Source: Bacteroidetes bacterium UBA1947 (lineage in GTDB: Bacteria > Bacteroidota > Bacteroidia > Chitinophagales > Chitinophagaceae). From it: a stretch of DNA of 13,081 nt. Shown here piece by piece: positions 1 through 7,182 of the stretch. Below the pieces are notes generated by a model. The model searched no databases, had not been told where the DNA came from, and worked only from the letters and a program-made list of their open reading frames with translations. The stretch lies in NCBI GenBank assembly GCA_002336915.1, contig DDET01000009.1:1-13081 (forward strand), written 5' to 3'. The position numbers and the translations under genes are program-made. Positions within the stretch are counted from its first letter, which is position 1, and each line of letters starts with the position of its first letter.

Positions 1-183
1 TGTAAGGTTTTTTCAGGACGGGACACCAATATCCTGCCCGGGCAAATCGGGCACAAATCGGGCATCACCATAAAACTATCATATGACAATCAGGGCAAGG
101 CTTTCATCAAAAATCGTTCGGGGAAAATGCCCGATATTTATTTTTCCAGCCAATCGGACATTTCGGACATCTACCATATCTAG
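1..183 (+). CDS. 3' end of an unrecognised gene (partial)
   Basis: One plus-strand frame is open from base 1 to a TAG at 181-183, giving the last 60 codons of a possible protein ending in SDISDIYHI. The other two plus frames hit stops early. An intrinsic terminator hairpin begins three bases after the stop codon, which is what one expects at a gene end and is the main support. The peptide is mixed polar and hydrophobic with no motif I recognise. The same DNA carries an 11-bp tandem repeat and an inverted copy of it, so it could instead be non-coding repeat sequence that is open by chance; an open stretch of 60 codons is not rare at this base composition. No function is proposed. Confidence 0.38.
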   Translation, partial: CKVFSGRDTNILPGQIGHKSGITIKLSYDNQGKAFIKNRSGKMPDIYFSSQSDISDIYHI

Positions 184-185
184 TT

Positions 186-211
186 CCCCCTTCATGGGGT
201 AAGGGGGTTTT
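186..211 (+). terminator. Intrinsic terminator after the upstream gene
   Basis: CCCCCTT (186-192) pairs with AAGGGGG (201-207) around an 8-base loop and is followed by TTTT (208-211). The hairpin starts three bases after the TAG at 181-183 and lies before the aminopeptidase gene, so it most likely ends the upstream transcript. Confidence 0.75.
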
Positions 212-253
212 CAACTTTTCCTTACCTTCACACCTCCTAATAAAATACCAGCA

Positions 254-1546
254 ATGAAGTACTTACCAATACCATCAAAACTGTACACACAAAACCGCCA
301 GAGGTTCATTAAAAAGATGAAGCCTAATTCCATTGCCATATTTCCCGGCAACCCCGTATTGCCTACCAATGGCGATCAGAATTATGTGTACTGGCGCAAT
401 TCGGATATTATTTGGTTATCCGGTGTGGCACAGGAAAAGTCAATGGTGATATTGTACCCTGATAACCCGGATCAAAGCGCACGCGAAGTACTGGTATTGC
501 TGCGCCCCAACCCCGACCTGGAAAAATGGGAAGGCCACAAGCTGCGCAAGGATGAAGCAACAGCTATATCAGGTATAAAAAATATACAGTGGCTGGATAG
601 CATAGATGCTATGCTGCACGTAATGATGCACCATGCCGATACCGTATACCTCGACACCAATGAGAACGACAGGCAAGACACTTCACTCTTCCGCCCAGAT
701 TTGATATACGTTCGTGAGCTGATGGGTCGCTACCCGGTACACAATTACGAGCGTGCCGCCCGTATCATGAAAGAGCTGCGTGCTATAAAAACAAAAGAAG
801 AGATAGCAGTAACGCAAGATGCCATAGATATTACGGAAAAAGCTTTCCGCCGCGTAATGCAGTTCATAAAGCCGGGCGTTATGGAATACGAGATAGAGGC
901 TGAAATAACCCATGAATTCCTTCGCAATCGTGGTACAGGCCATGCATATGGTTGCATTATTGCGTCTGGCGATCGCGCACGTACGCTACACTACGTAGAG
1001 AACAACCAGGAATGTAAAAACGGAGAGCTGATACTAATGGATTTCGGTGCGGAATATGGCAATTATAATGCAGACCTCACACGTACCATACCTGTGAACG
1101 GTAAGTTCACCAAACGCCAGAAGGAAGTGTACAACGCCGTACTGGCAGTACACAACTATGGCAAGAAGATACTGAAGCCAGGGATCAAATTCCCCGACTA
1201 TGTAAATAAGATAAACATGGAGATGGAAAAGCAATTGCTTGCCATCGGCTTGATAACCAAGAACGACGTTAAGAACCAGGACCCTGCAAATCCTGCATAC
1301 CGTAAATACTTTTACCATGGCGTCACCCACCATCTTGGCCTCGATGTGCACGATGTGGGCACCCGCACGGAAGCGGTAAAAGAAGGCATGCTCTTCACCG
1401 TAGAGCCCGGCATTTATATCGAAGAAGAGCAGATGGGCATACGCATCGAGAACAATATCTGGATAACCAAAAATGGCAACCAGGACCTCTTTAAGAATAT
1501 ACCTATAACGGTCGAAGAAATAGAAGCCTGCATGAAACGTAAATAA
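254..1546 (+). CDS. pepP: Xaa-Pro aminopeptidase (aminopeptidase P, M24B family)
   Basis: This is a cytoplasmic dimetal peptidase that removes an N-terminal residue preceding proline. The 430-residue length matches bacterial aminopeptidase P. Residues 1 to about 150 form the N-terminal creatinase-like domain (NGDQNYVYWRNSDIIWLSG near 39-57). Residues from about 170 to 430 form the pita-bread catalytic domain. The five expected metal ligands are visible by alignment to the E. coli enzyme: Asp263 (LMDFGAE), Asp274 (YNADLTRT), His359 (GVTHHLGLDVHD), Glu384 (FTVEPGIYI) and Glu399 (GIRIEN). The supporting histidines His355 and His366 are also present. No signal peptide is seen. The ATG at 254 follows an A-rich leader typical of Bacteroidota. 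The next gene starts 25 bp downstream on the same strand, so the two are probably co-transcribed, although their functions are not obviously linked. Confidence 0.95.
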   Translation: MKYLPIPSKLYTQNRQRFIKKMKPNSIAIFPGNPVLPTNGDQNYVYWRNSDIIWLSGVAQEKSMVILYPDNPDQSAREVLVLLRPNPDLEKWEGHKLRKDEATAISGIKNIQWLDSIDAMLHVMMHHADTVYLDTNENDRQDTSLFRPDLIYVRELMGRYPVHNYERAARIMKELRAIKTKEEIAVTQDAIDITEKAFRRVMQFIKPGVMEYEIEAEITHEFLRNRGTGHAYGCIIASGDRARTLHYVENNQECKNGELILMDFGAEYGNYNADLTRTIPVNGKFTKRQKEVYNAVLAVHNYGKKILKPGIKFPDYVNKINMEMEKQLLAIGLITKNDVKNQDPANPAYRKYFYHGVTHHLGLDVHDVGTRTEAVKEGMLFTVEPGIYIEEEQMGIRIENNIWITKNGNQDLFKNIPITVEEIEACMKRK

Positions 1547-1571
1547 TTTATAACTCTAATAAACAACAATA

Positions 1572-2447
1572 ATGAAAACGCTGCTTACCATTTCCTTACT
1601 AACCTTGTCCGCTATCCCTGTCTTTGCAAAAAAGAAAACAGCGTCGCATGTGCCTCCCGCCTTTACTATACGAGTTGGTCTCGGCTATGCGCTACCCGTT
1701 GCCGGTGCCGAAGCCATGGTGGCCCAATCGCATCTGCAGCCCATTAGCGGCTCCCAAACATACGATGGCACTTACACTACTTACGACCTCAAAAGGGCCT
1801 CCCTTTCCGCAGGCTTTGGTGCTGTTCTTGCACCTTGCCTCATGCTTAATGAACACATAGGTGTGGAAGTCGGTGTTGGTTTCGGCATAGCAATGAAAAA
1901 GTACTCACTCAACTTTACATCTACCGATCCTAATAATTCCGGCACTGATAATTTTACCTCCTACGCTAAAATGCCCGTCATCGTTATGCCTGCCTTAGTA
2001 GTTTCTACAGGAACTAATAATGTACTGTCAGGATATGCAAGGGCAGGTTTGGCCCTGCCTGTAGCGGGTAAGATAATCACTGAAGAGAAAGTCCGCGACG
2101 ACCAAAACAACACCCTCACAACAACATTCGAAATAAAAAACCGATTCTCAATCGGCCTATGTGGCGCGGCAGGTGCACGATATAAGCTGAACAACCATAT
2201 GGCTTTGTACTTTGAGTTGAACGGAATGGCTATATCACTGCGCCCAAAAACAGGGGAGTATACCAGCTTCATACAGAACGGTCAGCAGGTCTTGCAGCTC
2301 ATTAATGTAAGTGATACCCATTTTGAGTATGAGTATAGCTATGCAGAAAAGAGCAACAACAGCACCAGCCAACCCACCAAAGCAACTGCTTTTTCTACTC
2401 CTTTCAATAATCTCGGCATTAGTTTCGGGTTGACCATAGGCTTATAA
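1572..2447 (+). CDS. Exported outer-membrane beta-barrel family protein
   Basis: The 291-residue product begins with a clear Sec signal peptide (MKTLLTISLLTLSAIPVFA, probable cleavage after Ala20). The mature part is rich in glycine, alanine and alternating polar and hydrophobic segments, for example FGAVLAPCLMLNEHIGVEVGVGFGIAM. It repeatedly shows the pattern of amphipathic strands and ends in a beta-strand motif, NLGISFGLTIGL. This resembles the small porin-like or OmpA-like eight-stranded barrels common in Bacteroidota (outer membrane protein beta-barrel domain), but I cannot assign a substrate or partner. The start at 1572 follows an A-rich leader (AATAAACAACAATA). The gene lies 25 bp after the aminopeptidase gene and is the last gene of that unit, followed by a strong terminator at 2509-2530. 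Function is inferred from fold-like features only. Confidence 0.75.
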   Translation: MKTLLTISLLTLSAIPVFAKKKTASHVPPAFTIRVGLGYALPVAGAEAMVAQSHLQPISGSQTYDGTYTTYDLKRASLSAGFGAVLAPCLMLNEHIGVEVGVGFGIAMKKYSLNFTSTDPNNSGTDNFTSYAKMPVIVMPALVVSTGTNNVLSGYARAGLALPVAGKIITEEKVRDDQNNTLTTTFEIKNRFSIGLCGAAGARYKLNNHMALYFELNGMAISLRPKTGEYTSFIQNGQQVLQLINVSDTHFEYEYSYAEKSNNSTSQPTKATAFSTPFNNLGISFGLTIGL

Positions 2448-2474
2448 TGTGTTATGCCGGGTTCGTTCACTAAT

Positions 2475-2490
2475 TCAAAACGCGTTTTGA
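2475..2490. repeat. Perfect 16-bp palindrome in the 3' untranslated region
   Basis: TCAAAACGCGTTTTGA reads identically on both strands. It lies 28 bp after the stop of the beta-barrel gene and 20 bp before the GC-rich terminator. It has no T-run of its own, so it is not an obvious terminator. It could be a protein-binding site or an RNA-end hairpin; the sequence does not decide. Confidence 0.8.
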
Positions 2491-2508
2491 CCAGGCACTA
2501 TTAACGCA

Positions 2509-2530
2509 AAGCCCCGCGACGGCGGGGCTT
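2509..2530. terminator. Intrinsic terminator between convergent genes
   Basis: AAGCCCCGC (2509-2517) and GCGGGGCTT (2522-2530) form a 9-bp stem with a GACG loop, followed by CTTCTTTATC on the plus strand. It lies between the plus-strand beta-barrel gene, which ends at 2447, and the minus-strand DUF4293 gene, whose stop is at 2536. It can therefore serve both transcripts. The T-rich tail is better on the plus side; the minus side has only TTT after the stem. Confidence 0.85.
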
Positions 2531-2535
2531 CTTCT

Positions 2536-2973
2536 TTATCTTAACCTGTCTTGCGACTTGACGAGCTTTTCATCTTTGTTGATACCCCGTATCGCCATGA
2601 TGAGGAATACTATTGAGATCACCGGCAGCACAGAGCCTATCCAGTAAGTATTATTGGTGGCTGTAGGATGATTTGCTGCAAAATTGGTAACACGCATCAT
2701 TACTACAGAGATGAAACCTACAACTGCCACTACGCTGAACACTGTAACTGCACGCTGGCGTTTGCGATTCTTAAACAAGAAGATAGCTACTAGCGGCAGT
2801 GCTGTAATTACCAGCGCCATCAGCAGCAGGGGATAATGGCCGCTAACGTTGATCTGCTTTAAAGTATCCACGTTGTTCTCCATTATATGCGCGCGATACA
2901 GGTCGAAGAAAAAAAGTCCTGCATTAAAAAGCGCAGCAAGTAAAAGCCATATTGTTTGTTTGCGTTGTATCAT
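2536..2973 (-). CDS. DUF4293 family integral membrane protein
   Basis: The 145-residue product matches the DUF4293 family, which is characteristic of Bacteroidota, in three ways. The N terminus is MIQRKQTIWLLLAALFNAG, a basic FLFKNRKRQ loop follows the second helix, and the C-terminal tail is DEKLVKSQDRLR. Four hydrophobic helices are predicted by eye at about 7-24, 47-67, 75-93 and 112-129, placing it in the inner membrane. Function of the family is unknown to me. It lies 37 bp downstream of serS on the same strand, so it is probably transcribed with serS. The gene ends six bases from the shared convergent terminator. Confidence 0.88.
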   Translation of the reverse strand: MIQRKQTIWLLLAALFNAGLFFFDLYRAHIMENNVDTLKQINVSGHYPLLLMALVITALPLVAIFLFKNRKRQRAVTVFSVVAVVGFISVVMMRVTNFAANHPTATNNTYWIGSVLPVISIVFLIMAIRGINKDEKLVKSQDRLR

Positions 2974-3010
2974 GTTAGGTCAAAATTTAATAGTCAAAAG
3001 CAAAAAGTAA

Positions 3011-4282
3011 TTAGTTAATCTTGTCTTTGCCAAAGTATGGCCCCAATGCTTCCGGTATATTTATTCCTTCGGGAGTCTGATGGTTTTCCAGTAAACATGC
3101 CATGATGCGCGGCAGTGCAAGAGAGCTACCGTTGAGCGAGTGCACCAAGTGCGTTTTACCATTGCTGTCCTTATAGCGTATCTTCATCCTGTTGGCCTGG
3201 AACATCTCGAAATTAGACACAGAGCTAACTTCCAGCCAGCGCTCTTGTGCAGCACCGTATACTTCAAAGTCGTAAGTGAGTGCCGATGTAAAGCTCATGT
3301 CACCGCCACAAAGGCGCAATATCCTGTATTGCAGGCCCAGCGACTGTATCAGCTTCTCGACATGTGCTACCATACTGTCCAGCGTTTCATAGCTTCTGTC
3401 CGGGTGTGCCAGCTGCACTATTTCCACCTTATCGAACTGGTGCAGGCGGTTGAGGCCACGCACATCTTTACCATAAGAGCCCGCCTCGCGACGGAAACAT
3501 GGAGTATATGCGGTCATCTTCACCGGCAGTTCCGCCTCCGTCACTATCGTATCGCGATAGATATTTGTAACAGGCACTTCGGCTGTAGGTATCAGGTAAA
3601 AATTGTCGGCAGTGGCATGGTACATCTGTCCTTCCTTGTCGGGCAGCTGACCTGTACCATAGGCACTGGCCTCGTTCACCATATACGGGGGATAGTATTC
3701 CTTGTACCCTGCATCAATATTATAGGTAAGAAAATAGCTTATCAGTGCGCGTTGCAGCTTTGCCCCTTGCCCCATATAAACGGGAAAGCCACTGCCGGTG
3801 AGTTTGTTACCCAACTCAAAATCTATCAGCCCATACTTTGCAGCAAGTTCCCAGTGGGGCAATTTCTGTGCATCGAGGTTTGGTGTTGTTCCGCCGATGC
3901 GCACTACTTCATTCTCCTCAGGGGTTTTGCCGGCAGGTACACTGCTGTGCGGCAGGTTGGGCAGGCGTATGATCATGTCTTGCTGCTCAGCCTCCAGTTC
4001 GCTAAGCTTCTGTGCCAGTTCTTTGGCTTTCTCTTTATGCGCGGCAACCTCTGCCTTTAACTGTTCAGCCTGCTCCTTATCACCTTTAGCCATCAGCTGG
4101 CCTATATTTTTGGATGCGGCATTTACCGATGCTGCGATAGTATCGTTCTCGTTCTGCACATGCCTGCGGCGCTCGTCCAGCTCTATTATCTTATCTACCA
4201 GGTCAAGGTCCCTAAAGTTCTTTTTCTTAAGTCCTTCCAGTACCAGATCCTTGTGCTGCCTGAATAATTGTATCGGTAACAT
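3011..4282 (-). CDS. serS: Seryl-tRNA synthetase
   Basis: This cytoplasmic class II aminoacyl-tRNA synthetase charges tRNA-Ser with serine. The 423-residue length is normal for the bacterial enzyme. Residues about 26-110 are the long charged coiled-coil arm that contacts the tRNA (for example KGDKEQAEQLKAEVAAHKEK). Catalytic-core signatures follow: TAEVPVTN at 233-240 (serine site), the class II motif 2 region around residues 260-290 (CFRREAGSYGKDVRGLNRLH), and motif 3 at about 384-417 (NGSSLALPRIMACLLENHQ, then the terminal GPYFG). The ATG at 4282 is well placed, 18 bases downstream of a minus-strand TAnnTTTG promoter element. The gene is divergent from hutH, and its probable operon partner is the DUF4293 gene. 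All expected motifs look intact. Confidence 0.98.
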   Translation of the reverse strand: MLPIQLFRQHKDLVLEGLKKKNFRDLDLVDKIIELDERRRHVQNENDTIAASVNAASKNIGQLMAKGDKEQAEQLKAEVAAHKEKAKELAQKLSELEAEQQDMIIRLPNLPHSSVPAGKTPEENEVVRIGGTTPNLDAQKLPHWELAAKYGLIDFELGNKLTGSGFPVYMGQGAKLQRALISYFLTYNIDAGYKEYYPPYMVNEASAYGTGQLPDKEGQMYHATADNFYLIPTAEVPVTNIYRDTIVTEAELPVKMTAYTPCFRREAGSYGKDVRGLNRLHQFDKVEIVQLAHPDRSYETLDSMVAHVEKLIQSLGLQYRILRLCGGDMSFTSALTYDFEVYGAAQERWLEVSSVSNFEMFQANRMKIRYKDSNGKTHLVHSLNGSSLALPRIMACLLENHQTPEGINIPEALGPYFGKDKIN

Positions 4283-4300
4283 ATATGTTTATTGACAGCG

Positions 4301-4308
4301 CAAATATA
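4301..4308 (-). promoter_or_regulatory. Bacteroidota -7 promoter element for serS
   Basis: On the minus strand this reads TATATTTG, an exact match to the Bacteroidota primary-sigma -7 consensus TAnnTTTG. It ends 18 bases before the serS ATG. A TTTG (plus-strand CAAA at 4333-4336) lies 24 bases upstream, slightly further than the usual spacing for the -33 box, so only the -7 element is firmly supported. Confidence 0.6.
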
Positions 4309-4374
4309 GTGGCATTTATGCTATTAACACAGCAAACTGTATATGCAAAAGGCTTAACTGTTCGGCGGAATAAT

Positions 4375-4382
4375 TACATTTG
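4375..4382 (+). promoter_or_regulatory. Bacteroidota -7 promoter element for hutH
   Basis: TACATTTG matches TAnnTTTG exactly and lies 24 bases before the hutH ATG at 4407. It overlaps an in-frame TTG at 4380, which argues that the TTG is promoter DNA and not a start codon. No good -33 TTTG is seen at the expected spacing. Confidence 0.6.
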
Positions 4383-4406
4383 CAGCCATTAACATTGGTG
4401 ATTATC

Positions 4407-5882
4407 ATGGAATTGCCCGAACATATTTCTATAGAATTTTTACAAAACAGGAAGGAAAATACCCTTAGTCTTTCGGCGGCTGCAAATAAGCGCATAGCTC
4501 ACAACCGCGCATATTTAGATAAAATATTGCAAAGCGGCAATACTTATTATGGCATTAATACAGGTTTTGGCTCGCTGTGTAATGTAAAAATAGCTCCCGA
4601 TGAGCTGGCGCAACTGCAGGAAAACCTGGTATGTTCGCACGCTTGCGGCATGGGCGATGAAGTACCTGAAGAAATTGTACGGCTGATGCTGTTGCTAAAG
4701 GTACATGGGCTAAGCCAGGGATATAGTGGAGTAAGACCCGAAATAGTGCAAAGGTTGGTGGACTTTTACAATAATGGCATTCACCCAATAGTATATGAAT
4801 TAGGATCTCTGGGTGCTTCAGGTGATCTTGCACCGCTCGCTCATTTAAGCCTGCCGTTATTTGGCAAGGGTTGGGTGAATTATAAAGGACAAAAAAGAGA
4901 TGCAGCAGAGGTGTTAAAAGAACTGAAGCTGGAACCAATGCCATTGGCTGCAAAGGAAGGACTTGCATTGCTTAACGGCACCCAGTTTATGAGCAGCTAT
5001 GCTACATGGACACTGATGGCATCGAAACGACTACTGGAATGGGCGGATTTGATAGGTGCTATGAGCGCTGATGCATTCATGGCAAAGGACGAACCCTTCC
5101 AACACCCAATACACAGGGTGAGGCCACACAAAGGACAAATAAGTACCGCTGCAAGGATATTGGAATTACTGAAAGGCAGCGAGATCCAAAAACAACATAA
5201 AGAGCAGGTACAAGACCCTTATTCTTTCCGCTGCATGCCACAGGTACATGGGGCGAGCAAAGACGTAGTGGATAACATAACCAATGTAGTAGAGGTTGAA
5301 ATAAACTCCGTTACTGACAACCCGATCGTTTTCGATGATGAGGACGCGATAATGAGCGGCGGTAATTTTCATGGACAACCACTGGCATTGAACCTTGATT
5401 TCCTTGCCATAGCGATGGCAGAGATAGCCAATATCTCAGAACGCAGGACTTATTTGCTGGTGAGCGGACAACGAGGCTTGCCGGCTTTTCTTGCACCTGA
5501 TGCCGGATTGAATAGTGGTTTTATGATAGCTCAATATACGGCTGCATCAATCGTAAGCCAAAACAAACAATTGTGCACACCGGCAAGCGTGGACAGTATT
5601 ATAAGCAGTAACGGGCAGGAAGACCATGTGAGCATGGGGGCAAATGCCGCCACCAAAATGTATCGCGTAGTAAAAAATGTTCAACGTGTGCTGGCAATAG
5701 AATTACTTACAGCAGCACAGGCACTAGACCTAAGGAGGCCGCTAAAGAGTTCGGCTGCGATCGAAAAGGTACATGCTGCGCTACGCAAAGAAGTGAGCAT
5801 GATGGAACATGACCGCATTTTGCACGATGATCTTGTGACGGCAGAGCGGTTTTTGAATAATGATGTGACGCGGTATAGCTAG
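4407..5882 (+). CDS. hutH: Histidine ammonia-lyase
   Basis: This cytoplasmic enzyme deaminates L-histidine to urocanate, the first step of histidine breakdown. The Ala137-Ser138-Gly139 triad in GSLGASGDLAPLAH forms the MIO electrophile. Other active-site residues line up with the Pseudomonas enzyme: Tyr48 (YYGINTGFG), Asn190 (LLNGTQ), Tyr272 and Arg275 (DPYSFRCMPQVHG), Phe321 (GGNFHGQPLA) and Glu405 (NGQEDHVSMG). His78 (LVCSHACG) fits histidine specificity better than tyrosine or phenylalanine lyase activity. I use the ATG at 4407 (491 residues) because the upstream in-frame TTG at 4380 sits inside an exact promoter element. Length is slightly below the usual 500-510. No hutU, hutI or hutG gene is within the window, so the rest of the pathway must lie elsewhere, or the enzyme works alone. 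Confidence 0.94.
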   Translation: MELPEHISIEFLQNRKENTLSLSAAANKRIAHNRAYLDKILQSGNTYYGINTGFGSLCNVKIAPDELAQLQENLVCSHACGMGDEVPEEIVRLMLLLKVHGLSQGYSGVRPEIVQRLVDFYNNGIHPIVYELGSLGASGDLAPLAHLSLPLFGKGWVNYKGQKRDAAEVLKELKLEPMPLAAKEGLALLNGTQFMSSYATWTLMASKRLLEWADLIGAMSADAFMAKDEPFQHPIHRVRPHKGQISTAARILELLKGSEIQKQHKEQVQDPYSFRCMPQVHGASKDVVDNITNVVEVEINSVTDNPIVFDDEDAIMSGGNFHGQPLALNLDFLAIAMAEIANISERRTYLLVSGQRGLPAFLAPDAGLNSGFMIAQYTAASIVSQNKQLCTPASVDSIISSNGQEDHVSMGANAATKMYRVVKNVQRVLAIELLTAAQALDLRRPLKSSAAIEKVHAALRKEVSMMEHDRILHDDLVTAERFLNNDVTRYS

Positions 5883-5919
5883 ATCCCTTCCTAACCGCAC
5901 GTGACCCACAACGCTTCTG

Positions 5920-5934
5920 ACCGCTGCAAGCGGT
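5920..5934. terminator. Possible weak convergent hairpin
   Basis: ACCGCT (5920-5925) and AGCGGT (5929-5934) can pair around a GCA loop, between the stops of hutH (5882) and the convergent glycosyltransferase gene (5947). There is no T-run on either strand, so its role as an intrinsic terminator is doubtful; it may only limit read-through. Confidence 0.3.
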
Positions 5935-5946
5935 GCTGACGCCACG

Positions 5947-7122
5947 TTATAGTAGCGCTTCGAAATTTTTTATAACGGAATTGATATCAAACTCGCCGAG
6001 GATGGCTTTTGAATTAGCGATGTATTCGTCTTGCAATACGGCATTATTATGCAGCATATTAATAGCTTCACTGAAATCTGCTACATTGCCAGGTGCGGTC
6101 AGTATGCCCGCTTTACCATGCATCAATATCTCCTTTACGCCGGTGGGACAGGCTGTGGCAATAACAGGTTTCCCCAAAGCCAGCGCCTCTATAAGCACGG
6201 TAGGCAGCCCCTCGAATTTGGAACTGAATAAAACGAGCTTTGCTTTCAGCATCCACTTGTAAGGATTGCTTTGAAAACCGGCAAAAATTATCCTGTCGGT
6301 CATGCCTTCCGCCAATGCCAGTGACTCAAGTTCTTTGCGGCTTGGTCCGTCACCTACCAGTACAAGCAACTCGGGGATGTAATATTTTTTTACACAAGTA
6401 CTATAGGCTTTTATTAATGAGGCCGTATCTTTTTGTGATTCATCGAGGCGACCTACGGAAACAAAAAAATCTTTTCGCGAGAGGCCGTCAAAGCCCTTGA
6501 TGGGAGCCGCAGAGAGCGTTTGTATTTTTTCAAAATCCAAGGAATTGTATAGCCTTACCAGTTTGCTCTTTAACTCAGGGTACAGAGCAGCGGCCTCGTC
6601 TTTCATTTCATCACAAATAGTGATTATCGTATCATAGTTCGCCAGGCGTTTAGCAAGTTTATCGCGCCTGCTTACATTCACATCTTTGCCCCAATAGTGG
6701 GCGAGACTAAAATGCGAATAGGCAATTTTCTTCTTGCCCTGTAATAAGCTATGATAAGGGGCAAGCGTAGTATCGAAATCGATGACCACATCAGCGTTCT
6801 TTGTTATCCCGGCTACACGTTGTTTCCAAATCTTCTTTTGAAAAAAGGGCAATATCACTTCGCCATATAGTTTTAGAGGAAGTGAGACATTCCCGAGCGT
6901 CTTTTTCTTTTTCACAAAGGTCAACTTTGGATCGTCGACTATATAGCATACCTCCACATGATCCGGAATTTTGTGCTTTAATATCTCCAGCTCTTGCAGG
7001 TTATAGCCTATTGACAGCTTCACACGATATTTTGCGGGGTCGAGGGCTTGAAGGAGGTCTATCAACACCTTCTCAATGCCACCGGCGAGGAATACATTTA
7101 TGTGAAAGACAATGGTTCTCAT
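5947..7122 (-). CDS. GT4-family glycosyltransferase
   Basis: This 391-residue protein has the two-domain GT-B layout of glycosyltransferase family 4. The N-terminal acceptor domain opens with MRTIVFHINVFLAGGIEKVL, where the GGIEKV loop is the typical glycine-rich acceptor/nucleotide loop. The C-terminal donor domain begins near residue 216 (DFFVSVGRLDESQKD). It contains LVGDGPSRKELE (about 256-266) and the EX7E element Glu304/Glu312 within SKFEGLPTVLIEALALGKPV. It has no signal peptide or clear transmembrane helix, so it is cytosolic or peripheral at the inner membrane. It probably transfers an activated sugar to a surface polysaccharide, lipid or protein; donor and acceptor cannot be told from sequence. 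No other polysaccharide genes are nearby. It lies 38 bp after the patatin gene on the same strand but has its own promoter within the end of that gene. Confidence 0.88.
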   Translation of the reverse strand: MRTIVFHINVFLAGGIEKVLIDLLQALDPAKYRVKLSIGYNLQELEILKHKIPDHVEVCYIVDDPKLTFVKKKKTLGNVSLPLKLYGEVILPFFQKKIWKQRVAGITKNADVVIDFDTTLAPYHSLLQGKKKIAYSHFSLAHYWGKDVNVSRRDKLAKRLANYDTIITICDEMKDEAAALYPELKSKLVRLYNSLDFEKIQTLSAAPIKGFDGLSRKDFFVSVGRLDESQKDTASLIKAYSTCVKKYYIPELLVLVGDGPSRKELESLALAEGMTDRIIFAGFQSNPYKWMLKAKLVLFSSKFEGLPTVLIEALALGKPVIATACPTGVKEILMHGKAGILTAPGNVADFSEAINMLHNNAVLQDEYIANSKAILGEFDINSVIKNFEALL

Positions 7123-7149
7123 TAATTAATATAAAGCATCGGTAAGCAG

Positions 7150-7182
7150 CAAATGTAAAATCATTTCAGCAGCTTTTTCAAA
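7150..7182 (-). promoter_or_regulatory. Bacteroidota-type promoter for the glycosyltransferase gene
   Basis: On the minus strand TTTG (plus 7179-7182), 21 bases of spacer and TACATTTG (plus 7150-7157) reproduce the Bacteroidota -33/-7 arrangement TTTG-N19-21-TAnnTTTG. The -7 box ends 27 bases before the ATG at 7122. The -33 part lies inside the last codons of the patatin gene, so the glycosyltransferase may be expressed independently. This is the best two-box promoter I found in the window. Confidence 0.65.

Noticed and set aside
43..64. Short tandem repeat considered as a CRISPR or phase-variation tract
   Set aside because: Only two 11-bp units without spacers, far below a CRISPR array, and no cas genes or variable homopolymer promoter.
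3140..4060. 306-codon open frame on the plus strand opposite serS
   Set aside because: It is antisense to an intact seryl-tRNA synthetase with all motifs, and its translation is cysteine- and histidine-rich with no recognisable domain. It is a shadow of serS codon usage.
4380..4406. TTG start adding nine residues to hutH
   Set aside because: The TTG is the last part of an exact TACATTTG promoter element, so it is unlikely to be transcribed as part of the message.
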